A stretch of 29,504 nucleotides of DNA from assembly GCA_009602725.1 (NCBI GenBank), contig WELB01000114.1, positions 180,120 through 209,623 of the forward strand, given 5' to 3'. Positions 10,301-21,700 of the stretch are shown piece after piece. This DNA is from Spirogloea muscicola. Taxonomy: Eukaryota; Streptophyta; Zygnematophyceae; Spirogloeales; Spirogloeaceae. The notes under the pieces were generated by a model that searched no databases, had not been told where the DNA came from, and was given only the letters and a program-made list of their open reading frames with translations. The position numbers and the translations under genes were made by a program. The stretch's first letter is position 1; every line of letters begins with the position of its first letter.

Positions 10301-13300
10301 ACACCTGATCCGGGTTCTTGCTTTCAGGCAGAGCCGTTGAGACAACCTGCAACACAAAAGACAAGCCCACCAGTCATGTATGCCATCAATTACTTCTATA
10401 CCATCCACCAAAGTGAAAGTTTACCAACTCACAACTTTTGGCTCCAAATCATGCCTTTTGAATAATTGGCCCACCTATATAGCAGAGTGACAAGATTGCC
10501 TTTACCTGGTCAATGAGTTGCCTGCGGTAGTCATTCTCAGGGTCAAGAACCTTGGCCCAGAGGTCAGGCTCCATCCGCTCAACAACATAACTGCAGGAAG
10601 AGATACAAGAAGTATGTAGAGAGACCTTCGACTCTGAAAGATATTTGTGAACCTACTGGAATCAGGCACAAGGTGAAAACAGAAGTGTGCATCTTGTACA
10701 CCCTGCTAATGGATGCACACTAGCAATGGATTGCTCTGCTGCACACATACCGAGCCTGAAGCTTGAAGAGGGAGTTCTTGTTGGTGACAGCCACCAGCTC
10801 GTCGTCGCAAAGGCCACGTTTGTATGCCACCACCGCCAAAGTAGGGTCTCGCTTCTCACAATACTTGCCGACCACTCGTGAATCGTAGTAGGGATTGGTG
10901 TTAAGGAAGTGCTCTGGGTTATTGTTGGTGTCGATAATGATCTTTCCTAGAGCATTGTGCACATGCACATCTTGGCTTCCCTCGCTCACAAGGTGTTCCA
11001 GGAATTGTGTCAGCAGCCTCAGGCGGTTGCTGCAAAAAACGCGGTACTAAATGAGTACAAGCAGCTAGGTTGGAAGATGAGATAGAGTAGTAAATGCTGC
11101 ACACATGTGCTATAAGGAGTCCTCAAGCTGAGCACTTCTTGAAGCTGTCTGCTGAATGAACTCAGCTTCTGGGTGGGAAAGGCCAAGCTTACCGCTTCTC
11201 ACATTCTTCCACCAAGGGCTCAACAGGCAAGAGCGAGCGCACTGAAAGAATGAGGTTCTTGATGAAGTCCTCTGGACATTCGTCATCCAGTAATTGACCA
11301 ACCACAAGCGGAGCGTTGCTAGGGTTCACCTGGAGAAATGTACAGCGAACTATAAGTTTCAGACTGAGGCTCTACAAATGAATGATGCACACCAAGCGCA
11401 ACAGGAACAATCTGTAGGACCCAGCTCGTGGTCCAAGACGCATGATCGATCTCAGAAAGTCACATACTTTCCTATGACCCATAGGCACGCAAATGACAGA
11501 GCCATGAAAGACGAGTACTCCTCAACCAAACTCAAGTGCAAGCTTACCTTCTGAACATAGCCCTCGATGTATCGCAGCATGTTATTGGAGTATAGATAAT
11601 GGGTAAGATCAGGCACAAAGCCAAAACGATCGCAGACGTTGATGAGAGGACGAGCATCTGGGAGCTTGGAGTCCATCAGGAAGTTCTTCGTCCTCTCTGG
11701 GTCATAGAAATTGGACTCGCGAGTGACCCGTTCAACCTCCTTGATCTGCCCAGTCTTGGCTGCTGCTTCAATGTATTTGAAATGAATCTCAGGGTCCTCA
11801 CTGCAAATATCAATAACATATGAACAAGAGATATATGAGAAGACTGCATGCGGCACTACCAAAGATTAAGAAGGGAGGCATGACAGCTTGGACTAGCCAC
11901 CCAAGGTGACCTGAACATGGCGAGGCTTCAGTGGATGCTTTTTAGCCCCCAAGCGTGGATGCGATGCCTGAATCCTAGGCGTCCCTATTGCAGTACAGCT
12001 GACTGCACCTTGAGGAGAGGTATGAGCCCAAGAAAAAGTAGAGGCCCTCATAAGATTTAAAGTCCTCAAACAATCTCACACACTCAGTAACACCCAACTG
12101 CTCCACATACTCTTTAGCTACCTGTCTTGTCGTACATAGACACAAATTAAAATTAGAAACCTTAACAAAACACTTCATTCTCTCTCATTGCAGTAATCCA
12201 GAACAAGACAAATGAAGTCGAGTATACACAGAGTGTGACCAACTACTATCATTCAGAAGCAATGGCAAGGATGCTCAAAGAGCATGCATTCCAGATGAGC
12301 ATTCACCTGCACAACAATCTGCAAGTTGCCTCGCATGTTGACAAGCAACAGCTCCTTCATGCAGTCTAAAGCCCACTCCTTCGACAAGGTTCCAAAAAAC
12401 TCAACAAGGGCCTGCACAATCACAAGCATATCAAGTACAAATTCTTAGACTGGGCCGCCAGAGATGAGCCAATACATAATATGTTTGAGCAACAATGCAA
12501 GTCGCAGCACGCCTGACCATATACAAGACTTGGCACTTTGGAAGAGAGATTGGGTTACAATGTCAATATTCAATTTAGCTGGAAGCTCACACCTGGGGTT
12601 CAATGGCATGCGTGTTGACTATCACGCGCTTGATGTCAGGCAGCTCTGTGTAGTGCTGCAAGGCGAGAACCCAAACATCAGGACACTTTATTAGAGCAGG
12701 ACAGATTGTCTTCTAGCTGTCAAGATTGGCCCTACACAAGCTGCCTAACGACTCTCAGGTCCAAGTTGTGCAGAACCTCTGTCACGTTTGTGCTTGCCAA
12801 AAGACTCAGTTTGGAACACGTAAGGCTTGAAGCATGCTCCAAAACGCACCTGAAGGGCTCTGGTATAAAGACCAGCCTTCTCACATAGTTGTGCTATCCG
12901 CGGCCGATCGTAGTGAGTGAACATGCCGTTTGCCAATATAGCGTCAGCTACATTTGGGAAAGTGACTAGGTTGATCTCAAGGACCTGGCCACACAGCAAT
13001 TGAATCATATCAGCCGCCTGAAATAAACACCTCTAGGTGACGCAAACAATAGTGGAGTTTCAATGCAGCACCTACTTCTGCGACTAATGACACTCCGGGA
13101 ACATTGACAATGAAGGTGAACAGTACCTTCGTTTGCAGAAGCGCATGCTCTGGCAAATTGGGCTTGAGCACGTCCAGAAGGAAAGACGTTGCTTCCCTGA
13201 TCAAATTACGCTGCATACCAGAGTGCACATGTTCTTTACTTCAGTGCGCCAGGCTGAAGATACCTCACACAAAGTAGAATCCAGAAAACCACGTCAACGC

Positions 13301-16300
13301 CCATCAATGAGGCATGTGTCAAACGCAACTGACACCTCCCTTAGTAGTTGCTTGCCTGGAGAAATAGGTCTGTGATGGTGTTGTAGTCCACAGGGCATCC
13401 ACCCTCCATTTGAGCCATCATCAATGCAAAGTTGACAGCGCCCTGGTTCCAAGATCAAACACAAAAATGTGAAGTACTCGTCAGGACACTAGAAAGGGAT
13501 CAAAGCAGATGAAACCGTGGCACTGCATCCATCACAGACAGAGCAGAAAATCCCAGCGTACTTGCCATCCAGCACTCTAAGTTCTAGCCTAAAGGTACAC
13601 TTTCAGCACAATGCAATGACTACAAGTATCGCCATCAAAATGAAGACTAAGCATCTCAGATATATTTCTGTAGCAGATTACCTGAGGGTTGCTCCGTAGC
13701 ATCTGCTGGAGGAGCCATAAGTAGTCTGGAGTATAATTGACCTGCACATCATCAGCAGTCACACTTGAATCCACTTCTTCTTGGCAAAGAGTCCAACAAC
13801 ATCCTGGCCAAAAAGGGACTGACTACCACACAAAGATGCTGTAGGGAGGAGTACCTGCTTGGAGTAAATGAGAATCTTATCGAATTCCCCACGCTCAGCA
13901 AATGCTGCGATGACCTTTGCGGTTGCACGGGCCTTGATGTAAATCTTCAGTGCAAGGTCATTGTCCACTGTCTGCAATGATTCTAGCAAGCATTCGTTAG
14001 GCAGCATCCAGGTTGCTCTTTGATTAGACGAACAGACAGCGTGCAGAGGATACTGAGTGCAATATCTCTGTAGCCTACAGTGAAGGCAGGTGGCTCAGAG
14101 GCACTAAGCAGCAGCTTGAGTCCTGCACTTTGACTCTATGCAAAGGCCGTTCAATTTTCATGCCAATGAAGCTGATGCTTGTTGGAGGCATTAAGTTGAG
14201 GGAGCAATCTCCAGCAGCTATTGGGGTGTACATATTACAGTCCAACTTGATAGGCTGATTTACATTAAAATGTCCTACCTTAACAAGATCTCCAAGTTCT
14301 TCGCTGCACTCCAGCTTATCCTCAGCTAGCCAATTCTCCAGTAGATTCTTCTTGTTCTGATTCACCACCAGTCTAGAGAGCTCAAGGGATTCGTACGAAT
14401 TCAGCTTGCCCTTTGTCAGAAGGGTGCCGAAGTACTGAAGAAGTGGCGAAGTCGTGCCTGGTTGAACAGGAACACTCTGCAGAACACACAGCTACATGTA
14501 AATAGCTGAAGAAGGCTGAAGAAAGCTGAAGAAAGCAAGGCCACCATAATTCTGCTCTGATGCATGGTGGTCTTTAAAACAGGAAACTAGCAAGTGGCAT
14601 AATGGACATGGTGTACCTGGAACTTTGAGACAGTGTCTGGCGTTCGGAGTACCCCTTGTGGAGAGTCAGCTGCAAGCTCTGCAGCTTCTTTGTACTTCAT
14701 CTGAGAAAAGAGCTCCTGAAAACGTTGAACAACCTATGATAGACAACATAAAGATGTTAAATAGTCAGAAGCTCCTCAGCTGACACACAATAAGCAACGT
14801 CATATTTGTCCTTGAGCACAAGCTGCACACAGGACAGCACATGAAGCATGCCCTTCAGGCGAATAAGTTAGCAGAGTGTAGAAAGCACATCCTAGTTGCA
14901 CACCGACTGAAAGCGTCACCAAGCACAGGCCAAGATAGGCAGGACATGCATTTGATTGAGCTGATCAGATGTGTACCAGCTGCTCTGCACCTGGCAGATT
15001 GCCTCGCTTTGCAAGGTTGACAGCAAGATCAAGATTGTTGAGCTGCAGGCACAGTTATCGCACAGCATACACCATATACGATTGTAATAAACGAAGTGCC
15101 TTGACAACTGCCCACAATCTTCATGCTAGAGAGCAGACAAGTGGCAGGCTAAAGGTTTGATCTTCTGCTGCCTTCAGCAACTAACTAGTGAACCATGAGC
15201 CTTCGGTCCTAAGCAATCAAAAGCACGTAGAGGTAAGCAGGCATCCTACTACTGGTGACTATGACTTGAGGAGCAGCTCTTTGATAGTTGTATTTGCAGT
15301 ACCTGCCCGCTGACAAAGGGGATAATAGTTGAAGTGTTGACTGTTGCTAGTAAGACTTGCCCACGTCTATTAACAGCATAAAATCCGCCCACATCTGGGG
15401 CATCTGTTGTTAAGAAAATTGGATCAGGACTGATCCTATTGCGGTAAACCGCCGTTGCCGTCTCCAAGTCATAGACAAACAAAAGCCCCAGCTTTGTGAT
15501 GACATATATGAGGCTGTATTTGCCAGAGATCTGCAGACCACAATGATTGATGCAATTCGAATGTGAGGCAACCTACTTCGGCAGGAGGCCTGACGGAGAG
15601 GCCAGATACAATCTGATGAGATGCTGGCAAATTGGAAAACTTGCTAGGTCAAGAGCGTGACCAGGTCAATGAAGTCAACACTGAGAAAAGGCCAACCACT
15701 CAACTCCAGACTACAACACATAAAATCTTACTTGCATTGCCACCGGGAAATCATCAGCAAAGTCAGGGGGAAAGAAGAGGTCTGCTTGCTTCTTAGAGAA
15801 GCCTGGTTTCCCTGCCACACAGCATCACAGCATACAGGATCTCAAGGACAATCCTGCTAGGCATAGCAGGGTGTCCAATCCATAGGCGTGCACTGCACCT
15901 TCTACAATTTGCAAAGCCCTGGCTTTTGAGGAATTGAGTGGACTAAATGGTTGCTGTGACTCATGCAGGTGCAGGCAGAATACACAGTGCCAGCAAACTG
16001 CCTTGCTCATGCTTCTTGTCGCCGTATAGCATGATCTCACCACAACATGGGTCAAAAAGTTCGTCATCACTGTTGTGGTACTAACCTGGCTGTGCTCCCA
16101 GCTCAATCACGTGCAACTTTGACGTAAGCTGCCCAGCGCTGATGGTCTTAGTGGCAAATGCGATGACGCACGACTGGTAATCATTCCCTGGTACCTGTTA
16201 TTAAGTAAGCACGGTGAATCTCAAAAACGCTGTCTAGTCAGCCACTGTTCTTGCGAGAGTCCCTGAGGCTGCACAGGATCCTTGTCTGCTGGTCTGCTGG

Positions 16301-17939
16301 CCTTTCCTTTGACTGCTGGTCTGCTAGCCTTACCTTGAAGGTAGCAAAAGCAGCGGCATGAGCCTCCAAAGCTTGGCTTCTCTGCTGATCGACTGAGTAC
16401 AACTGCATGTTGCCCTTGACAAGTTGCGGCCGCTGCAGGCAACACCAAAAAAGATGTGCTTTTAAGACAACCTTGATCTCCAAACCCCACAGCATTGAGA
16501 CCCAAAGTTGGCAGGTCGACAGTGGACTGGTCTGAGCTCAGAAGCACACTCAGGCACACAGTTGTTCCTGAAGGTGGCTGCCCGACTAAGGAACTACAGC
16601 ATCTTCTGTCGTATGTTCCTACTTCAAGCAACATACAATGGACTTGGTGACCTAGCATAGGCAGGAATACACGCCTCTGGAGCTCCAGGTGCTATGCCTA
16701 TGAGGACTAGCCACTTCTCAGTCGGATCGCATCTGTAGTTGATTATCTGGTTGCCACTGAGGTTTGCAGTCCTATCAAACATCTTCACAGGATCACCCTC
16801 GCCTTCAGGTATCACAAACAGACTCCAGTCAGACAAGTGGATAACAATGCAGGTTGACCAGAATTCATTGTGCAACATTGTGCTTTTTAACGAGACAGGA
16901 CTAGTGAATGGCTGCACGAAACAACCTGCATTTGCTCATGAAGTCAACAGGGAAAGCCAGTATGCGGCAAGAGCTTGAAGAGCAATGTGTAACACTTTCT
17001 CTAGCTTACCTTCTATAGACCAGTGGTAGACAGAGGTTTGAGTCACTAGTCCTATGAGTCTTTGCGATATCCACTTCCAGAAGACGACCTGCAATACATC
17101 TCATCACGCTCAGCCTACAAGTACTTAAAAGGTCTGAGACAAGCATTGTAGCAGAAGTCAAACAGAGGATCTTACACAGAGAATCTTACACGTCCCCTCC
17201 CTGACATACCTGCTCGGGCATTTGGTACGACTTGATTTTTGCCTTCAACTCGATGTTAAAGATCTGTAGATGGTCTTGCGTCGTGCCCTGTATTTGGGCT
17301 GCGGTCAAAAGAGCTTAGTCAGTGAGGTGCTGTATTTAGGTCAGAGGTTGTGACTAATGTCCTACGTGTAACAGCATGCGCAGCCTGTCTTGTGCTCTCC
17401 CGACAGTAACAATGTGCCGCAGATACCTTTAAGGGCTAGGATCTTGCTGGTAGGGTTCATGAGGGCGGAGTCTGCGGTGATGGGCCGCCGCAGGGGCTGC
17501 ATCGGCGTCGCCATGTCGATGATGACGACACTGTTGGAGGGAGCCGTCTCACGCACGCAGATGAACTTGTCGGACTCCATGGTGACATGCGTGAAGGTGA
17601 TGAACTGGTTGTTGATGCCGAGGCTCGTCAACTGGCAGAAGCACCACTCAATAAGGCGCTGGTCAGCGGGACAGTAACCTTAACGACCAATGGTACTGGC
17701 TCGCACCACGGGAAGCCGACGCTCGTGGCCAGCCATGGCTTCGCAGCCGGCACTTTGCGACAGAGGGGCCCGGGAAAGCGGTGGCGTCCCCAAAGGGAGC
17801 GCCAGCAGCGGCTGTTGGCCAGCTGCCCGATCGGGACCTGCGCGACGGCACAGCCATGCAGCGGCGCGCGGGGAGGGCCTCGGCGAAGGCTTGCCGTAAG
17901 GGCCTCCCGCATCGTGATGGGGGCGCTGGCGGCCGCCAT
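7297..17939 (-). CDS. CHC: clathrin heavy chain, complete, 31 exons
   Basis: The heavy chain of the clathrin triskelion coats trans-Golgi and endocytic vesicles. Exons in transcription order: 17939-17895, 17631-17427, 17298-17210, 17088-17010, 16802-16675, 16432-16334, 16194-16086, 15811-15732, 15530-15303, 15042-14977, 14733-14617, 14476-14279, 13971-13855, 13741-13682, 13442-13356, 13210-13127, 12984-12850, 12655-12593, 12411-12307, 12121-12009, 11800-11548, 11329-11193, 11029-10751, 10590-10506, 10346-9096, 8961-8809, 8524-8354, 8226-8041, 7905-7783, 7655-7545, 7440-7297. They sum to 5100 bases, 1699 aa (plant CHC is about 1705). The start reads [15 protein letters not shown]. The N-terminal beta-propeller covers roughly residues 1-330 (for example TMQPL-type [18 protein letters not shown]). 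The alpha-solenoid leg of clathrin repeats follows ([35 protein letters not shown]). The trimerisation region and the conserved tail [15 protein letters not shown] complete it. Introns 1, 5 and 15 use GC donors. No frame break was found. Confidence 0.97.
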
Positions 17940-18741
17940 GGCGGCGGCGACCGGGGGGCGGCGGCGGCGGCCTCGCGGGGGGACCTTGAACGAAGGTCCC
18001 GCCCGAGGGGGGGACTGTAGGCCGGGGAGGGGCGGGGGGTGTCCCAAATAGCTTCGTCAAAACAAGCTCTCCCACCGTTAGAAAGGGGCTCTTCCAACGG
18101 GGGCGAGCGTCGCTAACACGCCCGCAACGAGTTGGTGCCCCGGTAACCGGCAGCGGAACAGGAACACGTTCCACTTACGTCACAGACTGGTGTCATCGCC
18201 GTTATCTGCCGTTGGAGAGTCAGGGTCAGCTGGCACCCCGAAGTCCAATTGCGATATGATAGATCGTTTCACTCTTTCGGAGATCACCCAAGTGAGCTAT
18301 CTCCATATCTGCCCAGTTTCAAAGTGTCTCTCCCCTAGTCGAGCTCATCGCCGGCACTCCTGCCGACGCTGCGGAGTCCGTAGCGTGCGGCGCGACGGCG
18401 GCGACGGGCGTCGGCGGCGGTGTTGGCGACGGCGTCGCGACCGGCGGTTGCTAGAGGAGCCTTCCGAGCCCGAGATTGCCGCAGCCGTTGCGGGGTACTC
18501 CAGGGCGGCCGCTGGAGGGCTGACCAGGGCGTCGACGGCAGCAGGGACCTCCTCCGGCACCAGGCTTTGCAGGATGTGCCGTGACGGCACTGCCTATGGC
18601 CGCCCGCGGCGATAGGCAGGACCTCTGGGCCTGGCGATCGCGTGACTAGGTGCGGCCTGCGCCTCAGCGCCATTGCAATGGCCATCGGCACCATGTGCAG
18701 CCCTCTGATCAGCTGAGGGGGCTCAGGCGGCCTGCTTGGTC
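17940..18741. promoter_or_regulatory. divergent promoter region between the clathrin and DUF248 methyltransferase genes
   Basis: These 802 bases separate the start codon of the clathrin gene (minus) from that of the methyltransferase (plus). They must hold both 5' UTRs and both core promoters. Two GC-rich CGG/GCC-repetitive blocks (about 17940-18040 and 18340-18560) flank a less GC-rich centre. I see no convincing TATA box. Open frames here, such as 18190-18615, are Arg/Ala-rich products of the base composition and match nothing I know. Confidence 0.6.
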
Positions 18742-21700
18742 ATGACGGGCAAGACCAGCCCCACTGGGAGGAAGCTCTTCGCCTCGTCCAGCCTCGCCTT
18801 CACGGGTAAGCCTGGGCTCTCTGCGACCGCCTCCTGGTCGGACGTCCAAGCTTCGTCTGCCTGAGTTGCAGATATGGCTCGTCATGATGGTGACACTGTT
18901 TCAAGATCAGCCAATCGCCTTTGCCTCACATTCTACTTGGCCAGCTGAGCTGAGTCCTCTCATGGCCTTGGCGTCCTTCAGGAGCATTATGTGTGGCGCT
19001 CGTTGTGCTCGGCGTGTGGGCCTTCAGACCACCGCTGCCCAGTATACAGATCGACCAGACAGCTGTGTATGCGGAGGACCAAGCAATAAGGGCAGCGCCA
19101 GAGCAGAGTTTGGAGGTAGAATCCATCTCGGAGGTATGTACGCGTTGGACAGCGTCCATAAGCGTCCTTGCTCTCTGGTTTCTTACAACCATAATCGTCC
19201 TGGACTCAGTTTGGCTTTAGTGCCTTGTGGAGTTGGTGGAAGTTGCTCGCCACCTCTCTATGCTGAGCTCCTGGAAATTGCTGTGATGCTACTCAATCTC
19301 TTGCTTGCACTTGCATCTCGCAGTTAGTGCCTGTGCTTTCACTTCCTACAGCACCTTGTTCCTCCAGTACAAGATGGACATTGATGACAGCAGCCACACT
19401 GCAATTGCTGACAATGTCTGCTTGGCATGCACATAATCAGGACCTGCTCCTCGCTGGAGCCTGTCTGAGTCTGATCTTTTTGCTTCCTCGTCACAGCTTG
19501 ATGACAGCCTAGACCCGTCCTCCTTTCTGAAGGCAAAGCCCCAAACGCCAACAAACGACGACTCAAGCACAGTACCAACTCCTACCGTCAGCGAGTCCAT
19601 CGACACCGACGTCAAGGATGCGCTTGAGAGCCTTGCGAAGATGGAGGCCCAGGAACTACGCGAGGAAGTAACAACATCAAAGCAAGACCAGCAGGAGGAG
19701 TCAGGCCCTGACTTGGAGGTCTGTCAAGCCTATGACATCGTCATCTGCTAATCTGTCCATCGGCCGCCATTGACCTGCTTCCTGTATGCTTCACTTGGCT
19801 TATTCCCAGGCATTATACTCGTGTTCATGAGCAATTTCACTTCTCTCCAGGAAAGCAAAAGCGTCGCAGATGCTTCTCAAGGTGGAGAAGCAGCAGGTGA
19901 AGCCTTGAATGAGGTCCTTGAGCCTGCTGGCAAGAGCGTCGATAGCCAAGGCGAGGACAAGGTAGACGAAGGTGGCGATGGAGAAGCAGCAGGCGAAGCC
20001 ATTAATGAGGTCCCTGAGCCTGCTGGCCAGAGCGGCGATGGCCAAGGAGAGGACAAGGTAGACAAAGGTGGCGTTGGAGAAGTAGCAGGCGGAGCCACAA
20101 ATGAGGTCCCTGAGCCTGCTGGCCAGAGTGTTGATGGCCAAGGCGAGGACAAGGTTGTCGAAGGCGGCGACGGAGAAGCAGCCAGCGAAGCCGTGAAAGA
20201 GGTCCCTGAGCCTGCTGGCCAGAGTGTCGATGGCCAAGGCGAGGACAAGGTTGTCGAAGGCGGCGACGGGGAAGCAGCAGGCGAAGCCTTGGATGAGGTC
20301 CCTGAGCCTGCTGACCAGAGTGTCGATGGCCAAGGCGAGGACAAGGTTGTCGAAGGCGGCAATGCAGAAGCAGCAGGCGAAGCCTTGAATGAGGTCCCTG
20401 AGCCTGCTGGCCAGAGCGGCAATAGCCAAGGCGAGGACAAGGTAGTCGAAGGCGGCGACGGGGAAGCAGCAGGCGAAGCCTTGAACGAGGTCCCTGAGCC
20501 TGCTGACCAGAGTGTCGATGGCCAAGGCGAGGACAAGGTTGTCGAAGGCGGCGATGCAGAAGCAGCAGGCGAAGCCTTGAATGAGGTCCCTGAGCCTGCT
20601 GGCCAGAGTGTCGATGGCCAAGGCGAGGACAAGGTTGTCGAAGGCGGCGACGGAGATGCAGCAGGTGAAGTCGTGGACGAGGTCCCTGAGCCCGCTGGCC
20701 AAAGTGGCGATAGCCAAGGCAAGGACAAGGTAGTAGAAGGTGACAATGGAGAAGCAGCAGGCGAAGCCTCGGTTGAGGCTCCTGAGCCTGCTGGCGAGAG
20801 CAGCAATAGCCAAGGCGAGGACAAGCCAGACAATGGAGATGACGGTGAAGCAGCAGGCGAAGCATCAAAGGAGGTTCCTGAGCCTGCTGGCGAGAGCAGC
20901 AACAGCCAAGGCGAGGACAAGGTAGACAAAGGCGGCGATAGTGAAGCCGGAGGTGAAGCCTCGAGTGAGGTCCCTGAGCCTGCAGGCCAGAGCGACAACA
21001 GCCAAGGCGAGGACAAGGTAGATGAAGCTGATCATGCACTGATAGGAATAGATGTGATTAAGAAGAAGCCTCAGATTATCTTACGAGTCATGGACAAATC
21101 CTTGATATATTGCTAATATGATGGGGATAGGGTGCAGGACAAGGGCCACCAAGAGGAGCAAGGAGGCCAACTCGAGTCTCCAAGCAATGTGGAGGAAACT
21201 GGACATGCAGGCGAGGTAGAGGTGGCGAGTGCGACCAAGGAAGCAGTTGGGGCCAATGCAGAGCTTGACAACGAAGCCAAGGAGAGCCCTTCGACTGATC
21301 TTGCCACGCAGAGAACAGAGTCTATAGTGGAGAACACATTCGAGAAGGGGCCTGATGGTGCAGGTATGTCAGTATGCTCCACTCTCAAGCACTTGTAGCT
21401 CTGCAAATGCTTATATTGCTTCCTTGGGATGCCACGGCCTTCTTCTATTGCTTTGCACTTTTATGTGGCTTGTTCTGCAAAACCCAAGATATCAATACTT
21501 CATAGTCTGGATGTGAAGCTGCACAGTCACATTCAGAGAATGTGTACAATCACTTGAAAGCATCGTACATACTGAAGAACGTCACACTACTGTCTTGCTT
21601 GCAGGCGCAGAGCAAAGTGTGGCAAGTTCTCAAGCTGGGGCTGGACAAGGAGAAAATCTGGTCCAAGTTGTGGATGACGAGACCGAGAGCCACGATTATC

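Noticed and set aside
18190-18694. Plus ORF of 141 codons and minus ORFs of 119 and 81 codons between the divergent genes
   Set aside because: Arg/Ala-rich frames in GC-repetitive DNA with no recognisable domain; more likely promoter or UTR sequence.
19800-21016. Three antisense ORFs of 337-379 codons opposite methyltransferase exon 4
   Set aside because: They arise because a 96-bp repeat lacking stops in one unit lacks them in all units. The plus-strand reading joins in phase to a recognised methyltransferase.
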